This document shows positions 24,596 through 33,490 of a DNA stretch of 64,000 nt, one piece after another. Source of the stretch: Streptomyces sp. YIM 130001 (GTDB lineage Bacteria; Actinomycetota; Actinomycetes; Streptomycetales; Streptomycetaceae); assembly GCF_003574445.1 (NCBI RefSeq), contig NZ_KZ984556.1:1-64000 (forward strand). Reading direction: 5' to 3'. A model generated the notes under the pieces. It ran no database searches and was not told the DNA's origin. It was given only the letters and a program-made list of their open reading frames with translations. The translations under genes were made by a program, and so were the position numbers. Numbering within the stretch: the stretch's first letter is position 1; each line of letters starts with the position of its first letter.

Positions 24596-26197
24596 TCAGT
24601 CCGCCAGGTTGACCGAACGCGCCGAGGTCGCGCCGATCTCCTCGGCCAGCTCGACCAGCACGGGCTGCGGGACGGTGCCGTCGACGGTGAGCACCGCGAG
24701 CGCCTCGCCACCGACCTCCGCACGCGCGACCTGCATGCCCGCGATGTTCAGACCGGCCTCACCGAGCACCCGGCCGACGGTGCCGACGACACCGGGACGG
24801 TCCGAGTAGCGCAGTACGGCCATGTGGTCGGCGAGCGACAGGTCGATGTCGTACTCGCCGATCGACACGATCTTCTGCAGGTGCTTGGGGCCGGCGAGCG
24901 TGCCGGACACCGAGACGTTCTCCCCGCCGGACAGCGTGCCGCGGACCGTGACCACGTTGCGGTGGTCGGGCGACTCGGAGCTGGTGGTGAGGCGGACCTC
25001 GACACCGCGCTCCTGGGCGAACAGCGGAGCGTTCACGTAGCTGACGGTCTCGTCCACCACGTCCTCGAACACGCCCTTGAGCGCGCTGAGTTCGAGCACC
25101 TTCACATCGTGCTGGGTGATCTCGCCACAGACCTCGACGTCGAGGCGGACCGCGACCTCGCCCGCGAGCGAGGTGAAGATCCGGCCGAGCTTCTCGGCGA
25201 GCGGCAGGCCCGGGCGTACGTCTTCGGCGATCACTCCGCCCTGGACGTTCACCGCGTCCGGGACCAGCTCGCCCGCGAGCGCGAGACGCACGGACTTGGC
25301 GACCGAGATGCCCGCCTTCTCCTGCGCCTCACCGGTCGAGGCGCCGAGGTGCGGGGTCGCGACGACCTGGTCGAACTGGAAGAGCGGGGAGTCGGTGCAG
25401 GGCTCCGACGCGTACACGTCGAGGCCGGCGCCGGCGACACGGCCCTCCTTGAGGGCGGAGGCGAGCGCCTCCTCGTCGACGATGCCGCCACGCGCGGCGT
25501 TGACGATACGGACCGACGGCTTGACCTTGTGCAGCGCCTCGTCACCGATGAGACCGAGCGTCTCGGGCGTCTTGGGCAGGTGCACGGTGATGAAGTCGGA
25601 GACCTCGAGCAGTTCGTCGAGCGTCAGGAGCTTCACGCCCATCTGCGCGGCGCGCGCGGGCTGCACATACGGGTCGTAGGCCACGACCTTCATGCCGAAG
25701 CCGGACATCCGCTGGGCGACGAGCACGCCGATCCGGCCGAGTCCGACAACTCCGAGCGTCTTCTCCGCGAGCTCCACACCGGTGTACTTGGAGCGCTTCC
25801 ACTCGCCGTTCTTCAGGGCGGTGTTGGCCTGCGGGATGTTGCGCGCGGTGGCGACCAGGAGGCCGCAGGCGAGCTCGGCCGCGGTGACGATGTTGGACGT
25901 CGGGGCGTTGACCACCATGACGCCGGCCTTGGTGGCGGCGGACACGTCCACGTTGTCCAGGCCCACGCCCGCGCGGGCGACGACCTTCAGCTTCTTGGCC
26001 GCGGCGATCGCCTCGGCATCCACCTTGGTGGCGGAGCGCACGAGGATCGCGTCCACGTCCGCGATGGCGGGCAGCAGCTCGGCGCGGTCCCCGCCGTTGC
26101 ACTGCCGGATCTCGAAGTCCGGTCCGAGTGCTTCGACAGTCGCGGGCGACAGCTCTTCAGCGATGAGTACGACAGGTTTGCCGTTGGCAGTGCTCAC
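24596..26197 (-). CDS. serA: D-3-phosphoglycerate dehydrogenase
   Basis: This 533-residue type I phosphoglycerate dehydrogenase is the first enzyme of serine synthesis. The N-terminal catalytic and NAD domains show ARAGVGLDNVDVSAA, LGVVGLGRIGVLVAQRM, the catalytic Arg in NAARGGIVDEEAL, Glu in DVYASEP and His in ATPHLGASTGEAQ. An intervening domain and a C-terminal ACT domain (DHMAVLRYSDRPGVVGTVGRVLGEAGLNIAGMQV) provide serine feedback control. The start is GTG (MSTANGKPVV) with GAGGA five bases upstream; the frame extends further but into the promoter. Same strand as ilvC but about 345 bases away, so a separate unit. Confidence 0.96.
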   Translation of the reverse strand: MSTANGKPVVLIAEELSPATVEALGPDFEIRQCNGGDRAELLPAIADVDAILVRSATKVDAEAIAAAKKLKVVARAGVGLDNVDVSAATKAGVMVVNAPTSNIVTAAELACGLLVATARNIPQANTALKNGEWKRSKYTGVELAEKTLGVVGLGRIGVLVAQRMSGFGMKVVAYDPYVQPARAAQMGVKLLTLDELLEVSDFITVHLPKTPETLGLIGDEALHKVKPSVRIVNAARGGIVDEEALASALKEGRVAGAGLDVYASEPCTDSPLFQFDQVVATPHLGASTGEAQEKAGISVAKSVRLALAGELVPDAVNVQGGVIAEDVRPGLPLAEKLGRIFTSLAGEVAVRLDVEVCGEITQHDVKVLELSALKGVFEDVVDETVSYVNAPLFAQERGVEVRLTTSSESPDHRNVVTVRGTLSGGENVSVSGTLAGPKHLQKIVSIGEYDIDLSLADHMAVLRYSDRPGVVGTVGRVLGEAGLNIAGMQVARAEVGGEALAVLTVDGTVPQPVLVELAEEIGATSARSVNLAD

Positions 26198-26392
26198 GTG
26201 AGTCCTCACAAGTCCCATGCAGACGGCCGTCCCGTGGCCGCAGGCGGTGGAGGTGGCTAGCCGCGTGGAAGACGCACGACGCTGTGGGCCTGACGCGTAT
26301 GTGTTCAGAAGTGTAGTGGTGCCCGGCGGCACTTCCGCGCCGCTCCGGAAGGATCACCCTTCCGAGTAGAGAGCGCCTCCGGTGGAACAGCT

Positions 26393-26473
26393 CCTGCGGC
26401 GATCGAGGAGCGGAGTCCGGGGCGGCGCCCCGAAACCGGGCCGGGGGCGGAGCCCCGAGAAGGGACTCCGCCC
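26393..26473. repeat. Streptomyces intergenic GC-rich repeat
   Basis: CTGCGGCGATCGAGGAGCGG followed by a CCGGGGCGG run resembles the element at 52757-52795 (CTCCGGCGATTGAGGAGCGG). Such elements recur between Streptomyces genes and fold into strong hairpins. Confidence 0.55.
26445..26473 (-). terminator. Probable ilvC terminator
   Basis: GGGCGGAGCCCC (26445 on) and GGGACTCCGCCC (to 26473) form an 8-base-pair stem plus an inner CCC/GGG pairing, 70 bases after the ilvC stop codon. Confidence 0.6.
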
Positions 26474-26542
26474 ACGACCGGCCGGAGAGTCAGGCCCGGG
26501 CCGACAAGGCCCGAGAAACCCGACCCCGCGAGCGGCCGGCGC

Positions 26543-27541
26543 TCACGCCTCGTCGTCCACCCAGGACATGAGCTTGCGCAGCTCCTTGCCGGTGGTCTCG
26601 AGCAGGTGGTTCTCGTCCTGCGTCTTGTACTCGTTGTACTTCTTCAGACCACCGTGGTACTCGTCCATCCAGTTCTTGGCGAACGTACCGTCCTGGATCT
26701 CGCCCAGGATCTTCTTCATCTCGACCTTGGTCTGGTCCGTGATGATCCGCGGGCCCGAGACGTAGTCGCCCCACTCCGCGGTCTCGGAGATCGACCAGCG
26801 CATCTTCTCCAGGCCGCCCTCGTACATGAGGTCCACGATCAGCTTGAGCTCGTGGAGGCACTCGAAGTACGCGATCTCCGGCTGGTAACCGGCCTCGGTC
26901 AGCGTCTCGAAGCCCGCCTTCACCAGCGCCGCGGTACCGCCGCAGAGCACCGCCTGCTCACCGAACAGGTCGGTCTCGGCCTCCTCGGTGAAGGTGGTCT
27001 TGATGACGCCGGCACGAGTGCCGCCGATGCCCTTCGCGTACGACAGGGCGAGCGCGAAGCCGTTGCCGCTGGCGTCCTGCTCGACGGCCGCGATACACGG
27101 AACGCCGCGGCCCTCCTCGTACTGACGACGGACGAGGTGGCCCGGGCCCTTCGGCGCGACCATGGCGACGTCCACGTTGGCCGCCGGCTTGATGAAGCCG
27201 TAGCGGATGTTGAGGCCGTGGCCGAAGAACAGCGCGTCGCCGTCCTTCAGGTTGTCCTTGATGGACTCCTCGTAGACCTGGGCCTGGATCGGGTCCGGCA
27301 CGAGGATCATGATGACGTCGGCCTCGGCCGAAGCCTCGGACGGCGTGACCACGCGCAGACCCTGCTCCTCGGCCTTGGCACGGGACTTGGACCCCTCGTG
27401 CAGACCGACGCGGACGTCCACACCCGAGTCGCGCAGCGACAGCGCGTGGGCGTGGCCCTGGCTGCCGTAACCGATGACCGCGACCTTGCGGCCCTGGATG
27501 ATGGACAGGTCGGCGTCGTCGTCGTAGAACAGCTCGGCCAC
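26543..27541 (-). CDS. ilvC: Ketol-acid reductoisomerase (class I)
   Basis: This 332-residue class I ketol-acid reductoisomerase isomerises and reduces acetolactate or acetohydroxybutyrate with NADPH in valine and isoleucine synthesis. The nucleotide loop is VAVIGYGSQGHAHALSLRDSG; metal-site motifs are TFTEEAETDLFGEQ and the YFECLHELKLIVDLMYEGG helix with SISETAEWGD. The start is GTG with AAGGAG eight bases upstream. It is third in the ilvBNC order, 121 bases after ilvN, in a gap without an obvious terminator. Confidence 0.97.
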   Translation of the reverse strand: MAELFYDDDADLSIIQGRKVAVIGYGSQGHAHALSLRDSGVDVRVGLHEGSKSRAKAEEQGLRVVTPSEASAEADVIMILVPDPIQAQVYEESIKDNLKDGDALFFGHGLNIRYGFIKPAANVDVAMVAPKGPGHLVRRQYEEGRGVPCIAAVEQDASGNGFALALSYAKGIGGTRAGVIKTTFTEEAETDLFGEQAVLCGGTAALVKAGFETLTEAGYQPEIAYFECLHELKLIVDLMYEGGLEKMRWSISETAEWGDYVSGPRIITDQTKVEMKKILGEIQDGTFAKNWMDEYHGGLKKYNEYKTQDENHLLETTGKELRKLMSWVDDEA

Positions 27542-27662
27542 TGGGCTTCTCCTTGGTGTAGCGATGCTTGGGTCCCACCGTACGGCGGGGCCGGCATGAG
27601 GTGGTGTTCGGTCTCGGGATGCGGGCGGGGGCCCGCGCCCGGCCGCGGTCTGACGGTCCTGG

Positions 27663-28187
27663 TCAGGCGCTGCGGTCGAGGGCGCGCAGCGAACGGTCCG
27701 TGATGGACCGGGCGCCGCGGCCTATGGCGATCGTGCCGGACTGGACGAGCTCCTTGATGCCGAAGGGTTCCAGCATCTTGAGCATCGCCTCCAGCTTGTC
27801 GCTCGATCCGGTGGCCTCGATGGTGACGGCCTCGGGTGAGACGTCGACCGTCTTGGCGCGGAAGAGCTGGACGATCTCGACGATCTGGGAGCGTGTCTCG
27901 TTGTCGGCACGCACCTTCACCAGAACGAGTTCGCGCTGGACGGCTCCGCCGTCCTCCAGTTCCACGATCTTCAGGACGTTGACCAGCTTGTTGAGCTGCT
28001 TGGTGACCTGTTCGAGCGGAAGGTCCTCGACATTCACGACGATGGTGATGCGGGAGATGTCGGGGTGCTCGGTGACGCCGACGGCGAGCGAATCGATGTT
28101 GAAGCCGCGGCGGGAGAAGAGGGCGGCGATCCTGGCGAGGATGCCGGGGGTGTTCTCGACGAGAACGGAGAGCGTGTGCCTGGTCAT
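27663..28187 (-). CDS. ilvN: Acetolactate synthase small (regulatory) subunit
   Basis: This 174-residue regulatory subunit of acetohydroxyacid synthase begins with an N-terminal ACT domain (TLSVLVENTPGILARIAALFSRRGFNIDSLAVG) that binds valine for feedback inhibition and stimulates IlvB. A C-terminal domain completes the protein (VDVSPEAVTIEATGSSDKLEAMLKMLEPFGIKELVQSG). The start at 28187 is the ATG that opens the ACT domain, with GAGAG upstream; the frame stays open into ilvB. It lies 23 bases after ilvB and is almost certainly translated from the same mRNA. Confidence 0.97.
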   Translation of the reverse strand: MTRHTLSVLVENTPGILARIAALFSRRGFNIDSLAVGVTEHPDISRITIVVNVEDLPLEQVTKQLNKLVNVLKIVELEDGGAVQRELVLVKVRADNETRSQIVEIVQLFRAKTVDVSPEAVTIEATGSSDKLEAMLKMLEPFGIKELVQSGTIAIGRGARSITDRSLRALDRSA

Positions 28188-28210
28188 GTCGTTCGGTCTC
28201 TCTTTCGCTC

Positions 28211-30106
28211 TCAGTCGTCTGCGCTGTCGCCGAAGTCGGGGCGGACGCCCCTGGCTGCCATGACTTCGTCGTTGGAGGTGCCGGCGGCGACCATCGGCCA
28301 CACCTGGGCGTCCTCGTGGACGATGAAGTCGACGACCACGGGCCGGTCGTTGATCTCGTTCGCCTTGGCGATCACCGCGTCGAGTTCGGCGGGGTCCTCG
28401 CAGCGCAGCGCGACACAGCCCATCGCCTCGGCCAGCTTCACGAAGTCCGGGACGCGGGTGCCCTTGGTGGCGCCCGCACTGGCGCCGACCTGGGAGCCCG
28501 GGAGCGAGCCGGTGTCCTCACCGTGCAGCACGGTGTTCGAGTAGCGGCCGTCGAAGAACAGGTTCTGCCACTGGCGGACCATGCCGAGGACGCCGTTGTT
28601 GATGATGGCGACCTTGATCGGGATGTTGTTGAGCGCGCAGGTGGTCAGTTCCTGGTTGGTCATCTGGAAGCAGCCGTCGCCGTCGATCGCCCAGACCGGT
28701 GCCTCCGGCCGGCCGGCCTTGGCTCCCATCGCCGCGGGGACGGCGTAGCCCATGGTCCCGGCGCCGCCCGAGTTCAGCCAGGTGGCGGGCTTCTCGTACT
28801 GGATGAAGTGCGCGGCCCACATCTGGTGCTGACCGACGCCGGCGACGAAGACCGTGTCCTCGGGGGCGAGTTGGCCGATGCGCTGGATGACCTGCTGCGG
28901 CGAGAGACTGCCGTCCTCGGGGAGGTCGTAGCTGAGCGGGTACGTGTCGCGCCAGCGGGACAGGTCGGACCACCAGGCTGCGTACCCGCCGAGGGCGGCC
29001 TCACCGGCGTTGCCCTCGCTGTGCTCGGCCTGGACGGCCTGCACCAGGTCGGCGATGACCTCGCGGGCGTCGCCGACGATCGGCACGTCGGCGGCGCGGT
29101 TCTTGCCGATCTCGGCGGGGTCGATGTCGGCGTGCACGACCTTGGCGTACGGGGCGAAGCTGTCCAGCTTGCCGGTGACCCGGTCGTCGAAGCGGGCTCC
29201 GAGGGCGACGATCAGGTCGGCCTTCTGCAGCGCGGTGACGGCGGTGACCGAACCGTGCATGCCCGGCATCCCCACGTGCAGCGGGTGGCTGTCGGGGAAT
29301 GCGCCCAGTGCCATCAGGGTGGTGATGACGGGTGCCTGAGTGAGCTCGGCGAGGACCTTCAGCTCGGCGGTGGCGCCGGCCTTGAGCACGCCGCCTCCGA
29401 CGTAGAGGGCGGGGCGCTTGGCCTGGGTGATGAGCTTCGCGGCCTCGCGGATCTGCTTGGCGTGCGGCTTCGTCACAGGCCGGTAGCCGGGCAGGTCGTT
29501 GACCGGCGGCCACTGGAAGGGGGCGCGGAGCTGCAGTGCGTCCTTCGCGATGTCGACGAGGACCGGGCCCGGGCGGCCGGTGGAGGCGATGTGGAAGGCC
29601 TCCGCGATGGTGCGCGGGATGTCCTCGGCCTTGGTGACCAGGAAGTTGTGCTTGGTCACCGGCATCGTGATGCCGACGATGTCCGCCTCCTGGAAGGCGT
29701 CCGTACCGATGGCCTTGCTGGCGACCTGACCGGTGATCGCGACGAGCGGCACGGAGTCCATGTGCGCGTCGGCGATCGGGGTGACCAGGTTGGTGGCGCC
29801 GGGACCCGAAGTGGCCATGCACACCCCGACCTTGCCGGTGGCCTGCGCGTAACCGGTGGCCGCGTGACCCGCACCCTGCTCGTGCCGCACCAGGACGTGC
29901 CGGACCTTCGAGGAGTCCATGAGCGGGTCGTAGGCCGGCATGATCGCGCCGCCGGGGATACCGAATACCGTGTCGGCGCCCACTTCCTCGAGGGAACGGA
30001 TGAGGGCCTGCGCGCCCGTCAACTGCTGGACGGCGGACTGCGGTCCCTGGTTGCGGGGCCGCGGCTGCGGATTGTGGGCCCCGGTGGCCTGCTCGGTCAT
30101 CGGCAT
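28211..30106 (-). CDS. ilvB: Acetolactate synthase large (catalytic) subunit
   Basis: This 631-residue thiamine-diphosphate enzyme forms acetolactate or 2-aceto-2-hydroxybutyrate, the first common step to Val, Leu and Ile. The catalytic Glu region is VRHEQGAGHAATGYAQATG, the FAD domain holds LGARFDDRVTG, and the ThDP motif is GDGCFQMTNQELTTCALNNIPIKVAIINN. The first ATG (30106) is used, but the ATG six bases later has the better distance from GAGAAG. Expression is probably set by the upstream leader-peptide attenuator. ilvN follows after 23 bases. Confidence 0.97.
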   Translation of the reverse strand: MPMTEQATGAHNPQPRPRNQGPQSAVQQLTGAQALIRSLEEVGADTVFGIPGGAIMPAYDPLMDSSKVRHVLVRHEQGAGHAATGYAQATGKVGVCMATSGPGATNLVTPIADAHMDSVPLVAITGQVASKAIGTDAFQEADIVGITMPVTKHNFLVTKAEDIPRTIAEAFHIASTGRPGPVLVDIAKDALQLRAPFQWPPVNDLPGYRPVTKPHAKQIREAAKLITQAKRPALYVGGGVLKAGATAELKVLAELTQAPVITTLMALGAFPDSHPLHVGMPGMHGSVTAVTALQKADLIVALGARFDDRVTGKLDSFAPYAKVVHADIDPAEIGKNRAADVPIVGDAREVIADLVQAVQAEHSEGNAGEAALGGYAAWWSDLSRWRDTYPLSYDLPEDGSLSPQQVIQRIGQLAPEDTVFVAGVGQHQMWAAHFIQYEKPATWLNSGGAGTMGYAVPAAMGAKAGRPEAPVWAIDGDGCFQMTNQELTTCALNNIPIKVAIINNGVLGMVRQWQNLFFDGRYSNTVLHGEDTGSLPGSQVGASAGATKGTRVPDFVKLAEAMGCVALRCEDPAELDAVIAKANEINDRPVVVDFIVHEDAQVWPMVAAGTSNDEVMAARGVRPDFGDSADD

Positions 30107-30160
30107 TCTCTTCTCGAAGCTAAGGGGGTTTTGCGAGGGTATGTGAGGTGCCAGTGCAAC

Positions 30161-30194
30161 AAAAAACCCCTCGTGCCCTGAGGCAAGCGAGGGG
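30161..30194 (-). terminator. ilvB attenuator (transcription terminator in the leader)
   Basis: On the ilvB strand CCCCTCG pairs with CGAGGGG, with an inner GGC/GCC pairing, and is followed by TTTTTTG. It lies between the leader peptide stop and ilvB, as expected for ribosome-mediated attenuation. Confidence 0.85.
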
Positions 30195-30235
30195 AGCGCG
30201 CCGGTGCGGTCGCTGAGCGTTCAGTGGGCTCAGCT

Positions 30236-30277
30236 TCAGCCGACGCGCTTTCCAAGTACGAGAATTCGGGTGCGCAT
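30236..30277 (-). CDS. ilvB leader peptide
   Basis: A 13-residue frame, MRTRILVLGKRVG, has a good ribosome site (GGAGGGAAGG, about eight bases upstream). The run Ile-Leu-Val-Leu includes the rare codons ATT, GTA and CTT, so ribosomes would stall when branched-chain aminoacyl-tRNAs are scarce and prevent formation of the downstream terminator. A very similar leader is known in front of actinobacterial ilvB genes. Too short for routine ORF calling. Confidence 0.85.
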   Translation of the reverse strand: MRTRILVLGKRVG

Positions 30278-30310
30278 GGCACAGACCTTCCCTCCGTCCG
30301 ACAGTGACTG

Positions 30311-33247
30311 TCAAGTGGGTGGGACGGCCGTCTCATTATGTGAGCGGTCCACCTGCCGGCCGATGAACACCTGGTCGGTGGGGTCGAGAGGCAGCGGACA
30401 GGAGCCCACGGCCAGGGCGCGGCGCAGCCGGTGCTCGTCGAGCGGGCCGGAGAACGCCATGCCCTGGCCGTGCGTACACCCCATCGACCGCAGGACGAGC
30501 ACCTGCTCGGGCCGGTCGACACCGTCGGCGACCGAGCGCACGCCGAGATCCTTGGCGATACGCAGCAGACCGCTGGTGATCTTGTGCAGCCTGGCCGACT
30601 CCACCACACCTTCGACCAGCGAGCGGTCCAGCTTGAGCACGTCCACGGGCAGCCGGTGCAGGGCGGTGATCGCCGCGTTGCCGTTCCCGAATCCGTCCAG
30701 GGCGATCTGGACGCCGAGCCGGCGCAGCGCCGCCAGGCGGCGCTCCAGGTCGTCGAGCGGTACGCCGGGGTCGTGGTCGGCCAGTTCGACGACGAGCGCT
30801 CCGGACGGCAGGCCGTACCGGGTCAGGAGTGCCTCTATCGAGCCGGGAGGGGCGGAACGGTCGAGCAGCCGCCGGGCTGTCATCCGGACCGATACCGGTA
30901 CGGCGTGACCGGTCGCCGCCCGCTCGGCGGCCTGCGCCACCGCCTCCTCGAGCGTCCAGCGGCCGAGCTCCCGGGTGCGGTCGCTGTCGTCCGCGACCCG
31001 CATGAACTCTGCCGGGGTGAAGAGCAGGCCTTGGGCGGAGCGCCAGCGCGCCTGCGCGGCGACGGCCGTGATCCGGCCGGTGGACAGGGACACCACGGGC
31101 TGGTGCAGCAGGGCGAACTCGCCGTCGTCGAGGGCCGAGCGCAGTCGCGTGGCGAGCTTGGCCCGGCGGACCACCTCGGCCTGCATCTGCGGCGCGTAGA
31201 GCACGACCTGGCCCTTGCCGGCCGCCTTCGCCCGGTACATCGCCAGGTCCGCGTTCCGCAAAAGTTCGCCGGCCGAGAGGCCGGGGTCGGCGAACGCGAC
31301 ACCGATCGAGGCGGCTACGCGTACATCCTCGTTCTCGATGCGGTACGGCAGTGAGAGGGTCTGGCGCAACCGGTCGGCCAGCTCCAGGATGTGGCGCTCG
31401 CGGGCGGCGCGGTCGCGTGTGCCGTCGCCGACGATGAGGGCGGCGAACTCGTCTCCGCCCAGACGGGCCGCGGTGTCGCTGGAGCGTACGGATTCGGCCA
31501 GTCTGCGGGCGGCCTGGATCAGGAGTTCGTCACCTGCGAGGTGGCCGATGGTGTCGTTGACCGCCTTGAATCCGTCGAGGTCGATGAAGAGCACCGCGGT
31601 GCCGCGGTCGGTGCTGCGGCGGCCGGTGAGCGCCTGGGTGACCTGGCCGGTGAACAGGGACCGGTTGGGCAGGTCGGTGAGCGGGTCGTGCTCCGCATTG
31701 TGCTGCAACTGGGCCTGCAGGCGGACCCGTTCGGTCACGTCACGGCTGTTGAGGATGAGGCCGCCGTGGTGGCGGTTGACCGTCGACTCCACGTTCAGCC
31801 AGTCGCCCTCGCCCGACCTGAAGCGGCATTCGATCCGGGTGGTCGGCTCGATCACCGGGCTCGCCGTGAGGAACCGGCGGATCTCGTGCGCGAAGCGGCC
31901 CAGGTCCTCGGGGTGGATCAGCGTGGCCAGTTCGGATCCGACGAGGTCGTCGGCCTCACGCCCCCAGACACCCGCGGCCGCCGGACTGACGTAGCGCAGA
32001 ATGCCGTTGGGCGCGGCGATCATGATGACGTCGCTCGATCCCTGGACCAGGGAGCGGAAGTGGTTCTCCTTCTGGGCCAGTTCCTGGGTGAGCGTGATGT
32101 TGTCCAGGAGCATGATCGCCTGCCGGACCACCAGGGCGAGGACCACGGTGCAGGCGGTGAAGAGGACCACCTGGTCCACCCGACGGTCGTTGACAGCGTT
32201 GTACAGCATGCCCAACGTGCAGACCGCGGCGGCCAGATACGGGGTGAGAGCGGCGAGTGAACCGCCGATCTGGCGGCTCGGACGGGCACTCACCCGGTCG
32301 GAGCGCACACGGTCGGTGTCCGGGTGTTCCGGCTTGGACGCGACCCAGGGGGCGTACGCGAGGAGCAGTGAGCCCGCGAACCAGCCGGCATCCAGGATCT
32401 GCCCCGAGTGATACGTCTGGCGCAGCAGCGGCGAGGTGAACAGCGCGTCGCACAGGACCGTCAACGCCAGTGCGGCGATGGCCGTGTTGATCGCGGAGCG
32501 ATGCGCCGACGAACGCCGGAAGTGCAGGGCGAGCACCATGCTGACGAGCACGATGTCCAGCATCGGATAGGCCAGTGAGAGCGCCGCGTGCGGGACGCTG
32601 CGGTCGTCGAACTGGGCGGTGTGCGCGAGCGCGAGGGACCAGGAGATGGTGAGCAGCGAGCCGCCGATCAGCCAGGAGTCGAGGCCGAGGCAGACCCAAC
32701 CCGCGCGCGTGACAGGGCGCTTGGCCAGGACGAGCAGGCCGATGATGGCCGGCGGCGCGAAGCAGAGGAAGAACAGGTCGGCCGAGCTCGGGCTCGGCAC
32801 CGGGCGGCCGAGCACCACCTCGTACCAACCCCAGACCGCGTTCCCCAGGGATGCCATGGCCGAGGAGAGGGAGAACAGAAGCCAGGCGGGTCGAAAGCGG
32901 CTCCGCCGGGTGCGGCTGTAGAGATAGCAGGAGACCGCGGCCACCGCGGCGGCCGCACTGAGTCCGAAGTCGCCCATGAACAGGGCCAGTCGGGGCGACC
33001 CCCACCCGAGGGCGGCACCGGTCGCGTATCCCGCGCAGACCAGTGCCAGGAGCAACTGGGGGACGAGGCCGGTCCGACCGCGGCCGACGACCCGGCCGCC
33101 GGCCAGCATCATCCCGGGGGAAGTCACCGCTCCGCCCGTTTCCGTACGGAGCTGGTCCTCCTCCGGCACCCCCGAAGCCTGTGTCGGTGGGCCTGGGTAC
33201 GGGAGGAGCGCCTTCGTCGGCTCTTCCGCGTCGGATCGTCCGTCCAT
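30311..33247 (-). CDS. cdgE: Membrane GGDEF protein with PAS and degenerate EAL domain
   Basis: This protein of about 978 residues has a multi-helix N-terminal membrane sensor (to about 380), a PAS domain (ENHFRSLVQGSSDVIMIAAPNGILRYVSPAAAG), a GGDEF domain with intact RLGGDEF (about 597-601), and an EAL-type domain whose key residues are lost (VAAQARW replaces EALVRW; DGFGNGNAAI replaces DDFGTGYSSL). It is probably a c-di-GMP synthase or a receptor rather than a phosphodiesterase. From memory it corresponds to S. coelicolor SCO5511/CdgE. The start is uncertain: ATG at 33247 is used; GTG at 33349 or ATG at 33280 would add up to 34 residues and none has a good ribosome site. Confidence 0.8.
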   Translation of the reverse strand: MDGRSDAEEPTKALLPYPGPPTQASGVPEEDQLRTETGGAVTSPGMMLAGGRVVGRGRTGLVPQLLLALVCAGYATGAALGWGSPRLALFMGDFGLSAAAAVAAVSCYLYSRTRRSRFRPAWLLFSLSSAMASLGNAVWGWYEVVLGRPVPSPSSADLFFLCFAPPAIIGLLVLAKRPVTRAGWVCLGLDSWLIGGSLLTISWSLALAHTAQFDDRSVPHAALSLAYPMLDIVLVSMVLALHFRRSSAHRSAINTAIAALALTVLCDALFTSPLLRQTYHSGQILDAGWFAGSLLLAYAPWVASKPEHPDTDRVRSDRVSARPSRQIGGSLAALTPYLAAAVCTLGMLYNAVNDRRVDQVVLFTACTVVLALVVRQAIMLLDNITLTQELAQKENHFRSLVQGSSDVIMIAAPNGILRYVSPAAAGVWGREADDLVGSELATLIHPEDLGRFAHEIRRFLTASPVIEPTTRIECRFRSGEGDWLNVESTVNRHHGGLILNSRDVTERVRLQAQLQHNAEHDPLTDLPNRSLFTGQVTQALTGRRSTDRGTAVLFIDLDGFKAVNDTIGHLAGDELLIQAARRLAESVRSSDTAARLGGDEFAALIVGDGTRDRAARERHILELADRLRQTLSLPYRIENEDVRVAASIGVAFADPGLSAGELLRNADLAMYRAKAAGKGQVVLYAPQMQAEVVRRAKLATRLRSALDDGEFALLHQPVVSLSTGRITAVAAQARWRSAQGLLFTPAEFMRVADDSDRTRELGRWTLEEAVAQAAERAATGHAVPVSVRMTARRLLDRSAPPGSIEALLTRYGLPSGALVVELADHDPGVPLDDLERRLAALRRLGVQIALDGFGNGNAAITALHRLPVDVLKLDRSLVEGVVESARLHKITSGLLRIAKDLGVRSVADGVDRPEQVLVLRSMGCTHGQGMAFSGPLDEHRLRRALAVGSCPLPLDPTDQVFIGRQVDRSHNETAVPPT
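30335..30340 (-). promoter_or_regulatory. Possible -10 element of the ilvB promoter
   Basis: CATAAT on the minus strand, 58 bases before the leader peptide ATG, overlaps the last codons of the cdgE-like gene. It is the most AT-rich hexamer here; a matching -35 is not clear. Confidence 0.35.
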
Positions 33248-33490
33248 CGGCCGTGCATCGCCCGTCGCCCCCCTCGCCATCCTGTGTGCCCACGGCGCCG
33301 AACTGCGCGCGGCGCAACCCCAGTCGGGACGATACACCAGTTTGGTCACTCAGGGACATAGCCTCTCTACGCTCCGTGACGACCAGGGACGATGCGGATA
33401 CTCGACGCATCCGGGCGGGTGCGGAGGGTGCCCGAACGCCGGATTTCGCGCCCCGACTCGCCCCGCTGACGGGGCGGCGAGCGGCGGTCG

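Larger units (their letters stand above)
26198..26542. other. serA promoter region and ilvC 3' region
   Basis: This 345-base gap contains the upstream region of serA, a small hairpin (CGGAAGG-ATCAC-CCTTCCG, about 26345-26363), a copy of the Streptomyces intergenic repeat and the ilvC terminator. TACACT on the minus strand near 26310 is a possible serA -10. No gene is visible. Confidence 0.5.

Noticed and set aside
22809..24809. 666-codon plus-strand frame overlapping the MFS gene
   Set aside because: Its sequence is Arg/His/Pro-rich without domains, while the overlapping frame encodes a clear 14-helix transporter.
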